The notes: generated from the sequence alone by a model not told the origin. Numbered from the stretch's first letter, positions 6,705 through 14,529 are shown. The stretch: 16,532 nucleotides of DNA from DATJQF01 sp035505995 (GCA_035505995.1 DATJQF010000026.1:1-16532); one strand, 5' to 3'. Made by a program: numbers and translations.

Positions 6705-8195
6705 GTGCTTGGTGTGATAGCGCTCCATGTCGGTGCATCCTTTCTGCTTTTTGGAACCGCAGATGCCCTTGTCGAGGCTGAACTTCAGCCCCAGGTAAAC
6801 ATCCAGCCCCGTGAAGTCGTTCAGGTGAAAGAACCACCCGATCTTGTCGAATCCGATCGTCAGGTAATAGAACCGGAACGAAAGGCCGATCCTGGGAAGG
6901 TACCAGTCGTACAGCGAAAGCGGCAGGTCGGCCTCAAACCAGTCGGTCTCGTACCGGGGCGTGATGGAAATCTCGGAAGGACGCACCACCGAATTCGGCG
7001 CCAAGCCGAATCCATAGATCACGCAGGCATTGAGATACCATTCCTTCTGCAGGTGATAATCGAACTGAACACTCACCGCCGAAGGCAGCCAGACCCACAC
7101 TGAATTGCCCTGGTACGCCGTGGTGTAATCCCCGTAAAACTTGTAGCTGATGGTATCCATCAGCTGGTGCATGCTGACGTACTTGAAATGGTTGATATTG
7201 TTCCAGTAGGAGCTCTGGTTGTCGATCGAATATCTTTCCGCATTCTTGTTGAAGCGGATCGCCCCGACGTCGATCAGGGATAGTCCGATCCGGTACAGAT
7301 AATCCGGCATCTCATAGCTGCACAGGGTCGTCACTGTCTGCCGGTGATAATAATTCTTCAGCCGGTAATAAGTCACGCCGACATCCCCCGAAAATCCCCC
7401 GCCCCTGAAAAGAGGACTCGTCTGCACCTCGTTATTGTCATAGTTGACCGGGAGGGAATATCCTGCCCTGATATTCGCGTTCTTCACGATGAGGGTGGAA
7501 TCATCGGGGACAATATAATCCACATCCCTGGAATACACATACCCGCCGGCGATGCCTTCCAGCCGCTTCACCGAAACTCCCAGGGCCAGCACATTCAATC
7601 CCCGGGCATAAACAGGATAGGCGTAGCTCAGCCCGATCTCCATCCAGGTCAGCGAGGCAGAGCTGAAGAACCTGCGGTCATGGTAGTTGATACTCTGCTG
7701 GGGCACGTAATTAAGGCCCAGGTAAGCAAAATTGGCAACTTCATAAGGCAGGTAATATCCGGTTGTGGCACTTCTTACCGAGGTCGTGATCGCAAAGGTA
7801 TGTTCGCCCCAGGCCAGCATGGCTCCCGGGCCGTTGATCCTCAGGTTAACATAGGCCTGCCTGAAATCCTTCCCAGAGTAATGGTAAAACATGCGGTCGC
7901 CGGTGCCGTAAAGCTCCGAATGCATCGGGTACTGGTAGGAAGACTGGAAAAAATGGGCGAAGCGGTACTCCGCATTATCGATATACAGGTAATTGTTCTG
8001 AAAGAAAACATCCAGGCCGAGGAGGTTCACATCCAGGTAAACCTTCGAATGGTACATCGCGCTGGGATTCAGCTGCAGGGAATTCACTCCCGCATAGTTC
8101 CCCAGGGTCATCCCCAGCATCTCCTGGCCCGCCGCCGGAAGGTAACTGCCTCCTACCCATACCAGGATAAAAAACCATTTCCAGAGCCTTTCCAT
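6693..8195 (-). CDS. Large outer-membrane beta-barrel protein, probable DUF5723 family
   Basis: A protein of 500 residues with a signal peptide (WKWFFILVWVGGSYLPAAG, cleavage before QE). The N-terminus of the mature protein, LGMTLGNYAGVNSLQLNPSA, followed by LDVNLLGLDVFFQNNYLY, resembles the DUF5723 group: Bacteroidota barrels that begin with an 'N-P-A/S' plug-like turn as in FadL/PorV-type proteins. The rest is very rich in Tyr and Phe and repeats short amphipathic strands up to GLDVYLGLKFSLDKG. A soluble tail follows with two cysteines (CGSKKQKGC) and a basic end. Some relatives carry a C-terminal OmpA domain; this one does not. No enzymatic role is suggested. The stop codon lies inside the 3' end of the convergent permease gene. 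Family assignment is from memory of sequence character and is moderately secure. Confidence 0.75.
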   Translation of the reverse strand: MERLWKWFFILVWVGGSYLPAAGQEMLGMTLGNYAGVNSLQLNPSAMYHSKVYLDVNLLGLDVFFQNNYLYIDNAEYRFAHFFQSSYQYPMHSELYGTGDRMFYHYSGKDFRQAYVNLRINGPGAMLAWGEHTFAITTSVRSATTGYYLPYEVANFAYLGLNYVPQQSINYHDRRFFSSASLTWMEIGLSYAYPVYARGLNVLALGVSVKRLEGIAGGYVYSRDVDYIVPDDSTLIVKNANIRAGYSLPVNYDNNEVQTSPLFRGGGFSGDVGVTYYRLKNYYHRQTVTTLCSYEMPDYLYRIGLSLIDVGAIRFNKNAERYSIDNQSSYWNNINHFKYVSMHQLMDTISYKFYGDYTTAYQGNSVWVWLPSAVSVQFDYHLQKEWYLNACVIYGFGLAPNSVVRPSEISITPRYETDWFEADLPLSLYDWYLPRIGLSFRFYYLTIGFDKIGWFFHLNDFTGLDVYLGLKFSLDKGICGSKKQKGCTDMERYHTKHSYR

Positions 8196-8207
8196 TTCAA
8201 AGTCAAA

Positions 8208-8236
8208 AAAATATATTTTGACCTTTTAATACGCAA
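8208..8236 (-). promoter_or_regulatory. Weak candidate promoter for the DUF5723-like gene
   Basis: On the minus strand TTG (8236-8234) is followed after 18 bp by TATATTTT (8215-8208), a 7/8 match to TAnnTTTG. The start codon is at 8195, so the leader would be very short. The region is AT-rich and chance matches are likely. Confidence 0.3.
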
Positions 8237-8318
8237 TCTCCTGTCTGTACTTATAAACGCTCACCCGTTAAAAAAGTTGCCTGGAAGCCACCCCAAAGGT
8301 TATTGCCAGTATAAAGTG

Positions 8319-8326
8319 TATCTTTG
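8319..8326 (+). promoter_or_regulatory. -7 promoter box TATCTTTG for the tRNA-Leu-tig-clpP-clpX unit
   Basis: A perfect match to TAnnTTTG, ending 22 bp before the first base of tRNA-Leu. No equivalent box is seen between the tRNA and the trigger factor gene or in the 9-10 bp gaps further on, so it is the only candidate promoter for the whole unit. A TTG at 8303-8305 is only 13 bp upstream, shorter than expected for a -33 element. Confidence 0.6.
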
Positions 8327-8348
8327 CACCCTCGTAAAAAACCCTGAT

Positions 8349-8430
8349 GCGGATGTGGCGTAATTGGTAGCCGCGCAAGACTTAGGATCTTGTGCCTTCG
8401 GGCGTGGGGGTTCGAGTCCCTTCATCCGCA
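8349..8430 (+). tRNA. tRNA-Leu (anticodon TAG)
   Basis: An 82-nt class II tRNA. The acceptor is GCGGATG with CATCCGC and discriminator A. The anticodon stem CAAGA/TCTTG encloses loop CTTAGGA with anticodon TAG at 8383-8385. The variable arm is extended (TGCC-TTCG-GGCG), as leucine tRNAs require, and the T loop is TTCGAGT. CCA is not encoded. It reads CUA and, by wobble, other CUN leucine codons. It lies 41 bp upstream of the trigger factor start and appears to share its transcript. Confidence 0.96.
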
Positions 8431-8471
8431 CATCAGTCGGAAGGAACGCGAAATCAATAGATAGATTGAAC

Positions 8472-9893
8472 ATGAATATTACCAGAGAACAAACCGGAGA
8501 ACTGACGGCAACGGTCAGGATCGCAATGGATCCTGAGGATTACCAGGAAAAGGTCAACAAGGTATTGAAAGACCTGCAACACAAATCCAATATTCCCGGC
8601 TTCCGGCCGGGTAAGGTTCCTTTCGGGCTGATGCGTAAAATGTATGGCAAAGTGGTGCTGGCCGAGGAGATCAACAAGCTGCTCGGCGAGTCGCTGACCA
8701 CGTATATCCGGGACGAGGGCCTGGAAATCCTGGGAAACCCGCTGGCCAACGCGGAGAAGGCCCCGGTGATGGACTTCGCCTCGCCGGACAAGTTTGAGTT
8801 CTATTTCGACCTGGGCATGGCCCCGGCGTTCGAGGTGGACCTGGCGGGACTGCCCCCGTTCGAGCATTATTCCATTCTCGTGAACGATGAAATGGCCGAC
8901 CGGTACATCGAGGATACCCGCCGTCGCTACGGTCAATCCCTTCACCCGGAAACCTCCGGGAAGGAAGATATGATCAGCGGGGAGATCACGCAGTTGGATG
9001 AAGCCGGAGCCCCGGCGGAAAAGGGGTTAAAGAAGAATGTCTTCCTGAACCTGACGCAGATCGCCGCGGAAGAGGTACGGGAACGGCTGACAGGACTTTC
9101 GAAAGGAAGCAGGCTGCGCCTGGTACCGGTGGAATTTTTCGGGACCGCGGAGGAAGCAGCCCGGCTGCTCGGCATAGAAGCAGGACTGGCGGCCGATCCC
9201 ACGCTGCAGACCGAACTGGAAGTGAAAGACATCTACCATGTGGAGCCTGCCCCGATCGACCGGGAGCTCTTCGAAAAAGTGTACCCGGGCAAAAATATCG
9301 AAACGGAAGAGGATTTCCGGGAACAGGTGCGGAAAGATGCGGCGGGGAGCTTTGCCGGGGAAACCGACAAGCTGTTCTACCGCCAGGTGTCGGACGAGCT
9401 GCTGGAGCATACCGTGCTCCCGCTTCCCGACGACTTCCTGAAACGCTGGCTCCTGGACCAGCAGGAGCAGAAAATGACGCCGGAGGATATCGAGAACCAA
9501 TACGCTTCCTTTGCCGTCTCCACCCGGTGGCAGCTGATCGAGAACAAGCTCTTCAGGCAGAACGATATTTCGGTGAAGGATGAAGATATCCGGAACTACA
9601 TCCGGGAATATTTCTTCCGGCAGATCCCGCTCAGCCAGGATGATCCGGAAAGGAACCAACGCTATGAATCCCTGGTGGATACCGTCATGGAGAACAAGGA
9701 ACAGGTAAGCCGGATCAACGACGAACTGTATACCAGCCGGCTCCTGGAGCTCTTCAAGACCCGCCTGCAGGTATCGGAAAAGGCCATCCCCTACGAAGAA
9801 TTTATTAAATTAGCTTCTTCATTGCATCCGCATGACCATGATCACGGACACGATCACGACCATGAGGGGCATGAACACGATCATGAACACTAA
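8472..9893 (+). CDS. tig: Trigger factor, ribosome-associated chaperone, with histidine-rich C-terminal tail
   Basis: A protein of 473 residues starting at ATG 8472; the frame is open further upstream, but that part is the tRNA-Leu gene. The ribosome-docking loop GFRPGKVP is at 43-50. Residues about 165-255 occupy the place of the FKBP-like prolyl isomerase domain but show none of the usual aromatic and Gly landmarks, so isomerase activity is doubtful, as I understand to be common in Bacteroidota homologues. The helical C-terminal chaperone domain spans about 260-445. Residues 452-473 form a tail with 11 His in 22 residues, alternating with Asp, Glu and Gly, which should bind divalent metals such as Ni or Zn. 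The protein meets nascent chains at the ribosome exit. It leads a tig-clpP-clpX cluster, a widespread arrangement linking folding with degradation. Confidence 0.95.
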   Translation: MNITREQTGELTATVRIAMDPEDYQEKVNKVLKDLQHKSNIPGFRPGKVPFGLMRKMYGKVVLAEEINKLLGESLTTYIRDEGLEILGNPLANAEKAPVMDFASPDKFEFYFDLGMAPAFEVDLAGLPPFEHYSILVNDEMADRYIEDTRRRYGQSLHPETSGKEDMISGEITQLDEAGAPAEKGLKKNVFLNLTQIAAEEVRERLTGLSKGSRLRLVPVEFFGTAEEAARLLGIEAGLAADPTLQTELEVKDIYHVEPAPIDRELFEKVYPGKNIETEEDFREQVRKDAAGSFAGETDKLFYRQVSDELLEHTVLPLPDDFLKRWLLDQQEQKMTPEDIENQYASFAVSTRWQLIENKLFRQNDISVKDEDIRNYIREYFFRQIPLSQDDPERNQRYESLVDTVMENKEQVSRINDELYTSRLLELFKTRLQVSEKAIPYEEFIKLASSLHPHDHDHGHDHDHEGHEHDHEH

Positions 9894-9903
9894 TATTTAA
9901 AGT

Positions 9904-10575
9904 ATGGACGAATTCACCAAATATGCCGTGCGTCACCGGGGGATCAGCAGCCGGACGCTGGAACAGTACAAATCGATAGCCTCCAACTATATTTCCCCGA
10001 CGATCATCGAGGAACGACAGCTGAACATCGCCACGATGGACGTCTTTTCGAGGCTGATGATGGACCGGATCATTTTCCTGGGGGTCCCGATCGACGATTA
10101 TGTCGCCAACATCATCCAGGCGCAGCTGCTTTTCCTGGAATCGGTCGATTCGAAGAAAGACATCCAGATCTACCTGAATACGCCGGGAGGCTCGGTGTAT
10201 GCCGGGCTCGGGATCTACGATACGATGCAGTACATCTCCCCGGATGTGGCCACCATCTGCACGGGGATGGCCGCCTCGATGGGAGCGATCCTGCTTTGCG
10301 CCGGGACCAAAGGCAAGCGTACGGCGCTGAAGCATTCCCGGATCCTGATCCACCAGCCGATGGGCAGCGCCGAAGGGCAGGTTTCCGACATCGAGATCAC
10401 CACGCGGGAGATCCAGAAGCTGAAAAAAGAACTGTACGAGATCATTTCCCTGCACAGCGGGCAGGCCTATAAGAAGATCCTGAAGGATGCCGACCGCGAT
10501 TACTGGATGACCTCCGAAGAAGCCAAGAAATACGGGATGATCGATGAGATCCTCCTGAAAAGCAAAACTGCTTAA
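9904..10575 (+). CDS. clpP: ATP-dependent Clp protease proteolytic subunit ClpP
   Basis: A protein of 223 residues, the serine peptidase that forms two stacked heptameric rings and degrades proteins fed in by ClpX. The catalytic triad is complete: S125 in GMAASMG, H150 in ILIHQP, and D199 in DRDYW. The Ser-to-His spacing of 25 and His-to-Asp spacing of 49 equal those of E. coli ClpP. The glycine-rich oxyanion strand TPGGSVYAGLGIYD is at 93-106. About 30 residues precede the conserved core and probably include a removed propeptide. The gene starts 10 bp after trigger factor and ends 9 bp before clpX, with no promoter or terminator in either gap, so the three are very likely one operon. Confidence 0.97.
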   Translation: MDEFTKYAVRHRGISSRTLEQYKSIASNYISPTIIEERQLNIATMDVFSRLMMDRIIFLGVPIDDYVANIIQAQLLFLESVDSKKDIQIYLNTPGGSVYAGLGIYDTMQYISPDVATICTGMAASMGAILLCAGTKGKRTALKHSRILIHQPMGSAEGQVSDIEITTREIQKLKKELYEIISLHSGQAYKKILKDADRDYWMTSEEAKKYGMIDEILLKSKTA

Positions 10576-10584
10576 GCTTTCGCC

Positions 10585-11820
10585 ATGACCAAGGCACCGG
10601 AACGATGCTCCTTCTGCGGGCGTGAAAAACGCGACACCAGCCTCCTGATCGCAGGCATCAACGCACATATCTGTGATGCCTGCATCGCCCAGGCGCAGAT
10701 AATCCTGGAAGAGGAGCTGGCGACCCGCAGCCAGAAGAGCATCCCCGATTACACCCTGCTGAAGCCTGCCGAGATCAAGAAATACCTGGATCAGTACGTG
10801 ATCGGCCAGGAAGAGGCCAAGAAGGTGATCTCGGTGGCGGTCTACAACCATTACAAGCGGATCTTCCAGGTGAAGAAGGCAAAGGAAGAGGACCTGGAAA
10901 TCGAAAAGTCCAATATCATCCTGGTCGGCGAGACCGGCACCGGGAAAACGCTGCTGGCCCGGTCCATCGCCCGGATGCTGCATGTGCCCTTCTGCATTGC
11001 CGATGCCACGGTACTTACCGAAGCGGGGTATGTCGGGGAAGATGTCGAGAGCATCCTGACCCGGCTCCTGCAGGTGGCCGACTACAACATCGCCGCCGCA
11101 GAGCGCGGGATCGTGTTCATCGACGAGATCGACAAGATCTCCCGCAAGAGCGACAACCCGTCGATCACCCGGGATGTTTCGGGGGAAGGGGTGCAGCAGG
11201 CACTGCTGAAGCTCCTCGAAGGCTCTGTGGTGAACGTTCCCCCGCAGGGAGGCCGCAAGCACCCCGAGCAGAAAATGATCCAGATCAACACCCAGAACAT
11301 CCTGTTCATCACCGGGGGCGCCTTCGACGGCATCGAGAAAAAGATCGGGTCGCGGCTGCAGACCCGGATGATCGGGTACTCCAACGATAAGAAACGGGAC
11401 CAGATCGATAAGGACAACCTGCTGCAATATGTTTCCCCGGTCGACCTGAAGAGTTACGGCCTCATCCCGGAACTGGTCGGACGGCTGCCCGTGGTGACCT
11501 ACCTGCATTCCCTGGACCGCGCCACCCTGAGAAGGATCCTGACCGAGCCCAAGAATTCCCTGGTACGCCAGTATATCCGTTTATTCGAGATGGATAACAT
11601 CAAGGTGACTTTCGAGGAAGAAGCCCTGGATTTCATCGTGGATAAATCGGTCGAATTCCGGCTGGGTGCGCGGGGATTGCGCTCCATCATGGAGGCGATC
11701 ATGACCGACGCGATGTTCGAGATGCCTTCCGATCCCCGCAGCCGGAGCCTCAAGGTGGACCAGTCGTTCGTGGAAGAGAAGTTCCGGCATACCAACATTG
11801 CCCGGCTGAAAGTCGCCTGA
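10585..11820 (+). CDS. clpX: ATP-dependent Clp protease ATP-binding subunit ClpX
   Basis: A protein of 411 residues, the AAA+ unfoldase that recognises substrates, including SsrA-tagged chains made through SmpB, and threads them into ClpP. The N-terminal zinc-binding domain uses C8, C11, C30 and C33. Walker A is GETGTGKT (115-122), Walker B is FIDE (178-181), the pore-1 loop is GYVGED (148-153), the RKH loop is at 224-226, and sensor 2 lies in GARGLRSIME near the C-terminus. The ClpP-docking tripeptide, IGF in E. coli, reads IGY here (263-265), a conservative change. Length and domain order are normal. It follows clpP by 9 bp. Confidence 0.98.
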   Translation: MTKAPERCSFCGREKRDTSLLIAGINAHICDACIAQAQIILEEELATRSQKSIPDYTLLKPAEIKKYLDQYVIGQEEAKKVISVAVYNHYKRIFQVKKAKEEDLEIEKSNIILVGETGTGKTLLARSIARMLHVPFCIADATVLTEAGYVGEDVESILTRLLQVADYNIAAAERGIVFIDEIDKISRKSDNPSITRDVSGEGVQQALLKLLEGSVVNVPPQGGRKHPEQKMIQINTQNILFITGGAFDGIEKKIGSRLQTRMIGYSNDKKRDQIDKDNLLQYVSPVDLKSYGLIPELVGRLPVVTYLHSLDRATLRRILTEPKNSLVRQYIRLFEMDNIKVTFEEEALDFIVDKSVEFRLGARGLRSIMEAIMTDAMFEMPSDPRSRSLKVDQSFVEEKFRHTNIARLKVA

Positions 11821-11874
11821 CAATAAAACCGCAGCGCCGGTCGTTTCAGAAACACAGGATCGCGGCCACTTTAC

Positions 11875-12462
11875 ATGATAAAATCCCCTCTCATATTCCT
11901 GCTTGTTTTATGGATAGGCAGTGCTGTTTGTGCCCAGGACACGGTCCGGCATATCCAGGTACCGGGCAAGATCATCGGCAACGATACGGTTCCGGTGGTG
12001 GACCTGCAAGCCGTGCTGGTGATCCCGGGCGGGGAGATGATGCCCAATTATATTCTCCTCCGGTACGACCGGCTGGTGTACAACATCCGCAAGGTGTATC
12101 CCTATGCCAAGCTGGCGGGGGAAAAGATCCGCGAGTATAACGATACCCTGGCGAAGATCCCCACGGAGCGGGCGCGTAAGAAATTCATCAAGCAGGCAGA
12201 GAAGGAGCTGGAGGATCAGTTCGGGGACCAGATCAAGGACCTCACCTTTTCCCAGGGAAAGATCCTGATCAAGCTGGTGTACCGGGAAACCGGCAGTTCC
12301 TCCTACGACCTGGTGAAGCAGCTCCGCGGCGGATTCACCGCGTTCGTCTGGCAGACCATGGCCAGGCTCTTCGGGTATGACCTGAAAACCCCCTATGACC
12401 CCGAGGGCGAGGACCAGGCGATCGAGCGGGTAGTCCTCATGATCGAGGCGGGCGAACTATAA
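11875..12462 (+). CDS. DUF4294 family exported protein, function unknown
   Basis: A protein of 195 residues with a signal peptide (MIKSPLIFLLVLWIGSAVCA, cleavage before QD). The conserved core has the phrase VYPYAKLAGEKI at 74-85, a lysine-rich helix, then LTFSQGKILIKLVYRETGSS and a Trp/Phe-rich helix ending near DLKTPYDP. This is the pattern I recall for DUF4294, a family found essentially in Bacteroidota and of no known biochemical role. It is presumably periplasmic. It starts 54 bp after clpX; that gap holds neither a TAnnTTTG box nor a convincing terminator, so readthrough from the clp operon is plausible. Confidence 0.85.
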   Translation: MIKSPLIFLLVLWIGSAVCAQDTVRHIQVPGKIIGNDTVPVVDLQAVLVIPGGEMMPNYILLRYDRLVYNIRKVYPYAKLAGEKIREYNDTLAKIPTERARKKFIKQAEKELEDQFGDQIKDLTFSQGKILIKLVYRETGSSSYDLVKQLRGGFTAFVWQTMARLFGYDLKTPYDPEGEDQAIERVVLMIEAGEL

Positions 12463-12463
12463 A

Positions 12464-12494
12464 TTGCTCCGGAAGATTTAAAAATGTAATTTTA
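12464..12494 (+). promoter_or_regulatory. Candidate promoter (TTG-N20-TAATTTTA) for the glycosyltransferase gene
   Basis: A -33 type TTG at 12464-12466 and a 7/8 match to TAnnTTTG at 12487-12494 are separated by 20 bp, within the spacing known for Bacteroidota promoters. The expected start point, near 12501, is about 15 bp before ATG 12516. The -33 element begins 2 bp after the stop codon of the DUF4294 gene. Confidence 0.45.
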
Positions 12495-12515
12495 CCACCC
12501 CCTTTCCAGACCCGG

Positions 12516-14483
12516 ATGAAGCTTTCCATCGTAATCGTCAACTACAACGTCAAATACTTCCTTGAACAATGCCTGCATTCGGTTCAGAATGCCTGCCGGA
12601 ACCTGGAAGCCGAGATCTTCGTGGTGGACAACAACTCGGTGGACGGCTCGGTGCGGATGGTGAAAGAAAAATTTCCGGGGGTCCGCCTGATCGAGAACCA
12701 GGAGAATTCCGGGTTCTCCAGGGCGAACAACCAGGCGATCCGGGCGGCTTCCGGAGAATATATCCTGCTGCTGAACCCCGACACCCTGGTGGAGGACGAC
12801 ACCCTGGTAAAATCGGTCCGGTTCATGGACGAGCACCCGGATGCCGGCGGACTGGGCGTTAAGATGGTGGACGGGAAAGGACATTTCCTTCCCGAATCCA
12901 AGCGGAGCTTTCCATCGCCTTCCGTGGCATTTTACAAAGTATTCGGCCTTGCGTACCTGTTCCCAAAATCGAGGATCTTCGGGAAGTACCACCTGGGTTC
13001 GCTCGACCCGGACCAGACCTGCCCGGTGGAAGTGCTGGCAGGGGCCTTCATGCTCCTCCGGAAATCGGTCCTCGACCGGGTGGGACTGCTCGATGAAGCC
13101 TTCTTCATGTATGGCGAGGACATCGACCTGAGCTACCGGATCGTCCGGGCCGGGTTCAAAAACTATTACTTCCCGGAAACGCGCATCATCCATTATAAGG
13201 GCGAAAGCACTAAAAAGAGCAGCCTTAATTATGTCTTCCTCTTTTACAATGCCATGATCATCTTCGCCCGGAAGCATTTCTCACAGAAGAATGCGCGGAG
13301 CTTCTCGTTCCTGATCAACCTGGCGATCTATATCCGCGCCTCCATCTCGATCCTGATCCGGTTCCTGGCGCGGATCCTGCTCCCTCTCGCGGACGCCGTC
13401 CTGCTGTACGCGGGGCTTTATTTCATCAAGAATTACTGGGAGCGGACCATGATCTTCCCCAACGGCGGCCATTATCCGCCCGAGTTCCTGCTGATCGCGG
13501 TTCCGGGCTATATCCTGATCTGGCTGCTGTGCGTGTACCTGAGCGGCGGGTACGACCGGCCGGTCCGGCTGTTCCGGATCCTGCAGGGGATGCTGGCGGG
13601 CACCCTGCTGATCCTGGTCCTGTACAGCCTGCTCAGCGAGCATTACCGCTTCTCCCGCGCCCTGATCATCCTGGGCGCCCTCTGGGGCATGATCAGCATG
13701 ACGGGCATCAGGCTGCTGCTCCATTTCCTGCATGTCAAGAATTTCCGTATCGGCGCCAGCAAGAACCGCAGGTTCGTGGTCGTGGGCGAAAAGGAGGAAG
13801 CCGGCCGCGTGCTGCACCTGCTGCAGCTCACCGTTCCCGATCCCGCCTTCACCGGCCTGGTCAGCTATGCCAGCCAGAAGAACCATCCGAACGGGTTTAT
13901 CGGGAGCCTGGACCAGATCCGGGAGATCATCGCGATCCACAAGATCGACGAGGTGATCTTCTGCGCCAAGGATGTGCCGGCGCAGGTGATCATCGACCAT
14001 ATGTCGGAGCTGCAGGATTTCGAGGTGGATTTCAAGATCGCGCCGCCCGAAAGCCTGTCCATCATCGGGAGCAACAGCGTTAATACCTCCGGCGAGCTCT
14101 ATGTGATCGATATCAATGCCATCACCAAGCTCTCGAACCGGAGGAATAAAAGGCTGCTCGACATCCTGGTCTCCCTGGTGCTGCTGGTCTTCTACCCGGT
14201 GACCTTCTTCCTGGTACGAAAGCCGGGCGGCCTGTTCAGGAACATCTTCCGCGTCCTGTTCGGCACCCGTTCGCTGGTGGGCTATGCGACACCCTCCCCC
14301 ACCGAGCTACAGCGGCTGCCCCATATCCGTAAAGGGATCCTTCACCCTGCCGACGGGTACCCGACCCAGGAGATCCCGCCGGAAACCCTTTCCCGGCTGA
14401 ACATGATGTATGCCCGCGATTACCAGATCCTCAACGACCTGCTCATCATCTACAAGGGATTCCGGAACCTCGGCCGGACCTAA
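12516..14483 (+). CDS. Membrane GT2 glycosyltransferase fused to a phosphoglycosyl-transferase-like scaffold lacking its catalytic core
   Basis: A protein of 655 residues in three parts. Residues 1-240 are a GT2 (GT-A fold) transferase of the rhamnosyltransferase WbbL type: VVDNNS (36-41), the metal-binding NPD (87-89), GAFMLLRK (176-183) and MYGEDIDLSYR (198-208), which holds the probable catalytic acid pair. Residues about 285-405 hold four TM segments, the last beginning YRFSRALIILGAL as in WcaJ/WbaP proteins. Residues 415-530 are a Rossmann CoA_binding_3-like domain starting RRFVVVGEKEEAGRV. NKRLLDILVSLVLL (544-557) then matches the membrane helix of bacterial sugar transferases, but the sequence jumps straight to a segment aligning with the LPQ...SLVG part (573-589). 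The C-terminal module has about 110 instead of roughly 190 residues. The role is probably envelope polysaccharide synthesis at the inner membrane; donor and acceptor are unknown. Confidence 0.88.
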   Translation: MKLSIVIVNYNVKYFLEQCLHSVQNACRNLEAEIFVVDNNSVDGSVRMVKEKFPGVRLIENQENSGFSRANNQAIRAASGEYILLLNPDTLVEDDTLVKSVRFMDEHPDAGGLGVKMVDGKGHFLPESKRSFPSPSVAFYKVFGLAYLFPKSRIFGKYHLGSLDPDQTCPVEVLAGAFMLLRKSVLDRVGLLDEAFFMYGEDIDLSYRIVRAGFKNYYFPETRIIHYKGESTKKSSLNYVFLFYNAMIIFARKHFSQKNARSFSFLINLAIYIRASISILIRFLARILLPLADAVLLYAGLYFIKNYWERTMIFPNGGHYPPEFLLIAVPGYILIWLLCVYLSGGYDRPVRLFRILQGMLAGTLLILVLYSLLSEHYRFSRALIILGALWGMISMTGIRLLLHFLHVKNFRIGASKNRRFVVVGEKEEAGRVLHLLQLTVPDPAFTGLVSYASQKNHPNGFIGSLDQIREIIAIHKIDEVIFCAKDVPAQVIIDHMSELQDFEVDFKIAPPESLSIIGSNSVNTSGELYVIDINAITKLSNRRNKRLLDILVSLVLLVFYPVTFFLVRKPGGLFRNIFRVLFGTRSLVGYATPSPTELQRLPHIRKGILHPADGYPTQEIPPETLSRLNMMYARDYQILNDLLIIYKGFRNLGRT

Positions 14484-14494
14484 TTCTTTTCTAT

Positions 14495-14529
14495 TTTGAA
14501 CGATTTCAAATAAGATTTCATTACCTTTG
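14495..14529 (+). promoter_or_regulatory. Promoter (TTTG-N23-TACCTTTG) for the E2 gene
   Basis: A TTTG at 14495-14498 and a perfect TAnnTTTG box at 14522-14529 are 23 bp apart, at the upper end of accepted spacing. The expected start point, near 14536, is about 19 bp before ATG 14555. Two direct copies of GATTTCA (14502-14508 and 14514-14520) fall exactly in the spacer, 12 bp apart, where a regulator could bind. Confidence 0.6.

Noticed and set aside
7344..8363. 339-codon plus-strand frame opposite the DUF5723-like gene
   Set aside because: It runs into the tRNA-Leu gene and lacks any domain; the minus-strand frame has a signal peptide and barrel pattern.
8364..8471. N-terminal extension of trigger factor
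   Set aside because: The extra 36 codons are mostly the tRNA-Leu gene; conserved trigger factor sequence begins at ATG 8472.
9805..11508. 567-codon open frame on the minus strand across clpP and clpX
   Set aside because: It lies opposite three strongly conserved genes. Its product is low-complexity and rich in Asp, His and Gly, typical of a GC-driven antisense frame, and it has no recognisable domain.
11821..11874. Hairpin after clpX (ACCG-CAGCGC-CGGT)
   Set aside because: A 4-bp stem with no proper T-run, too weak to call a terminator.
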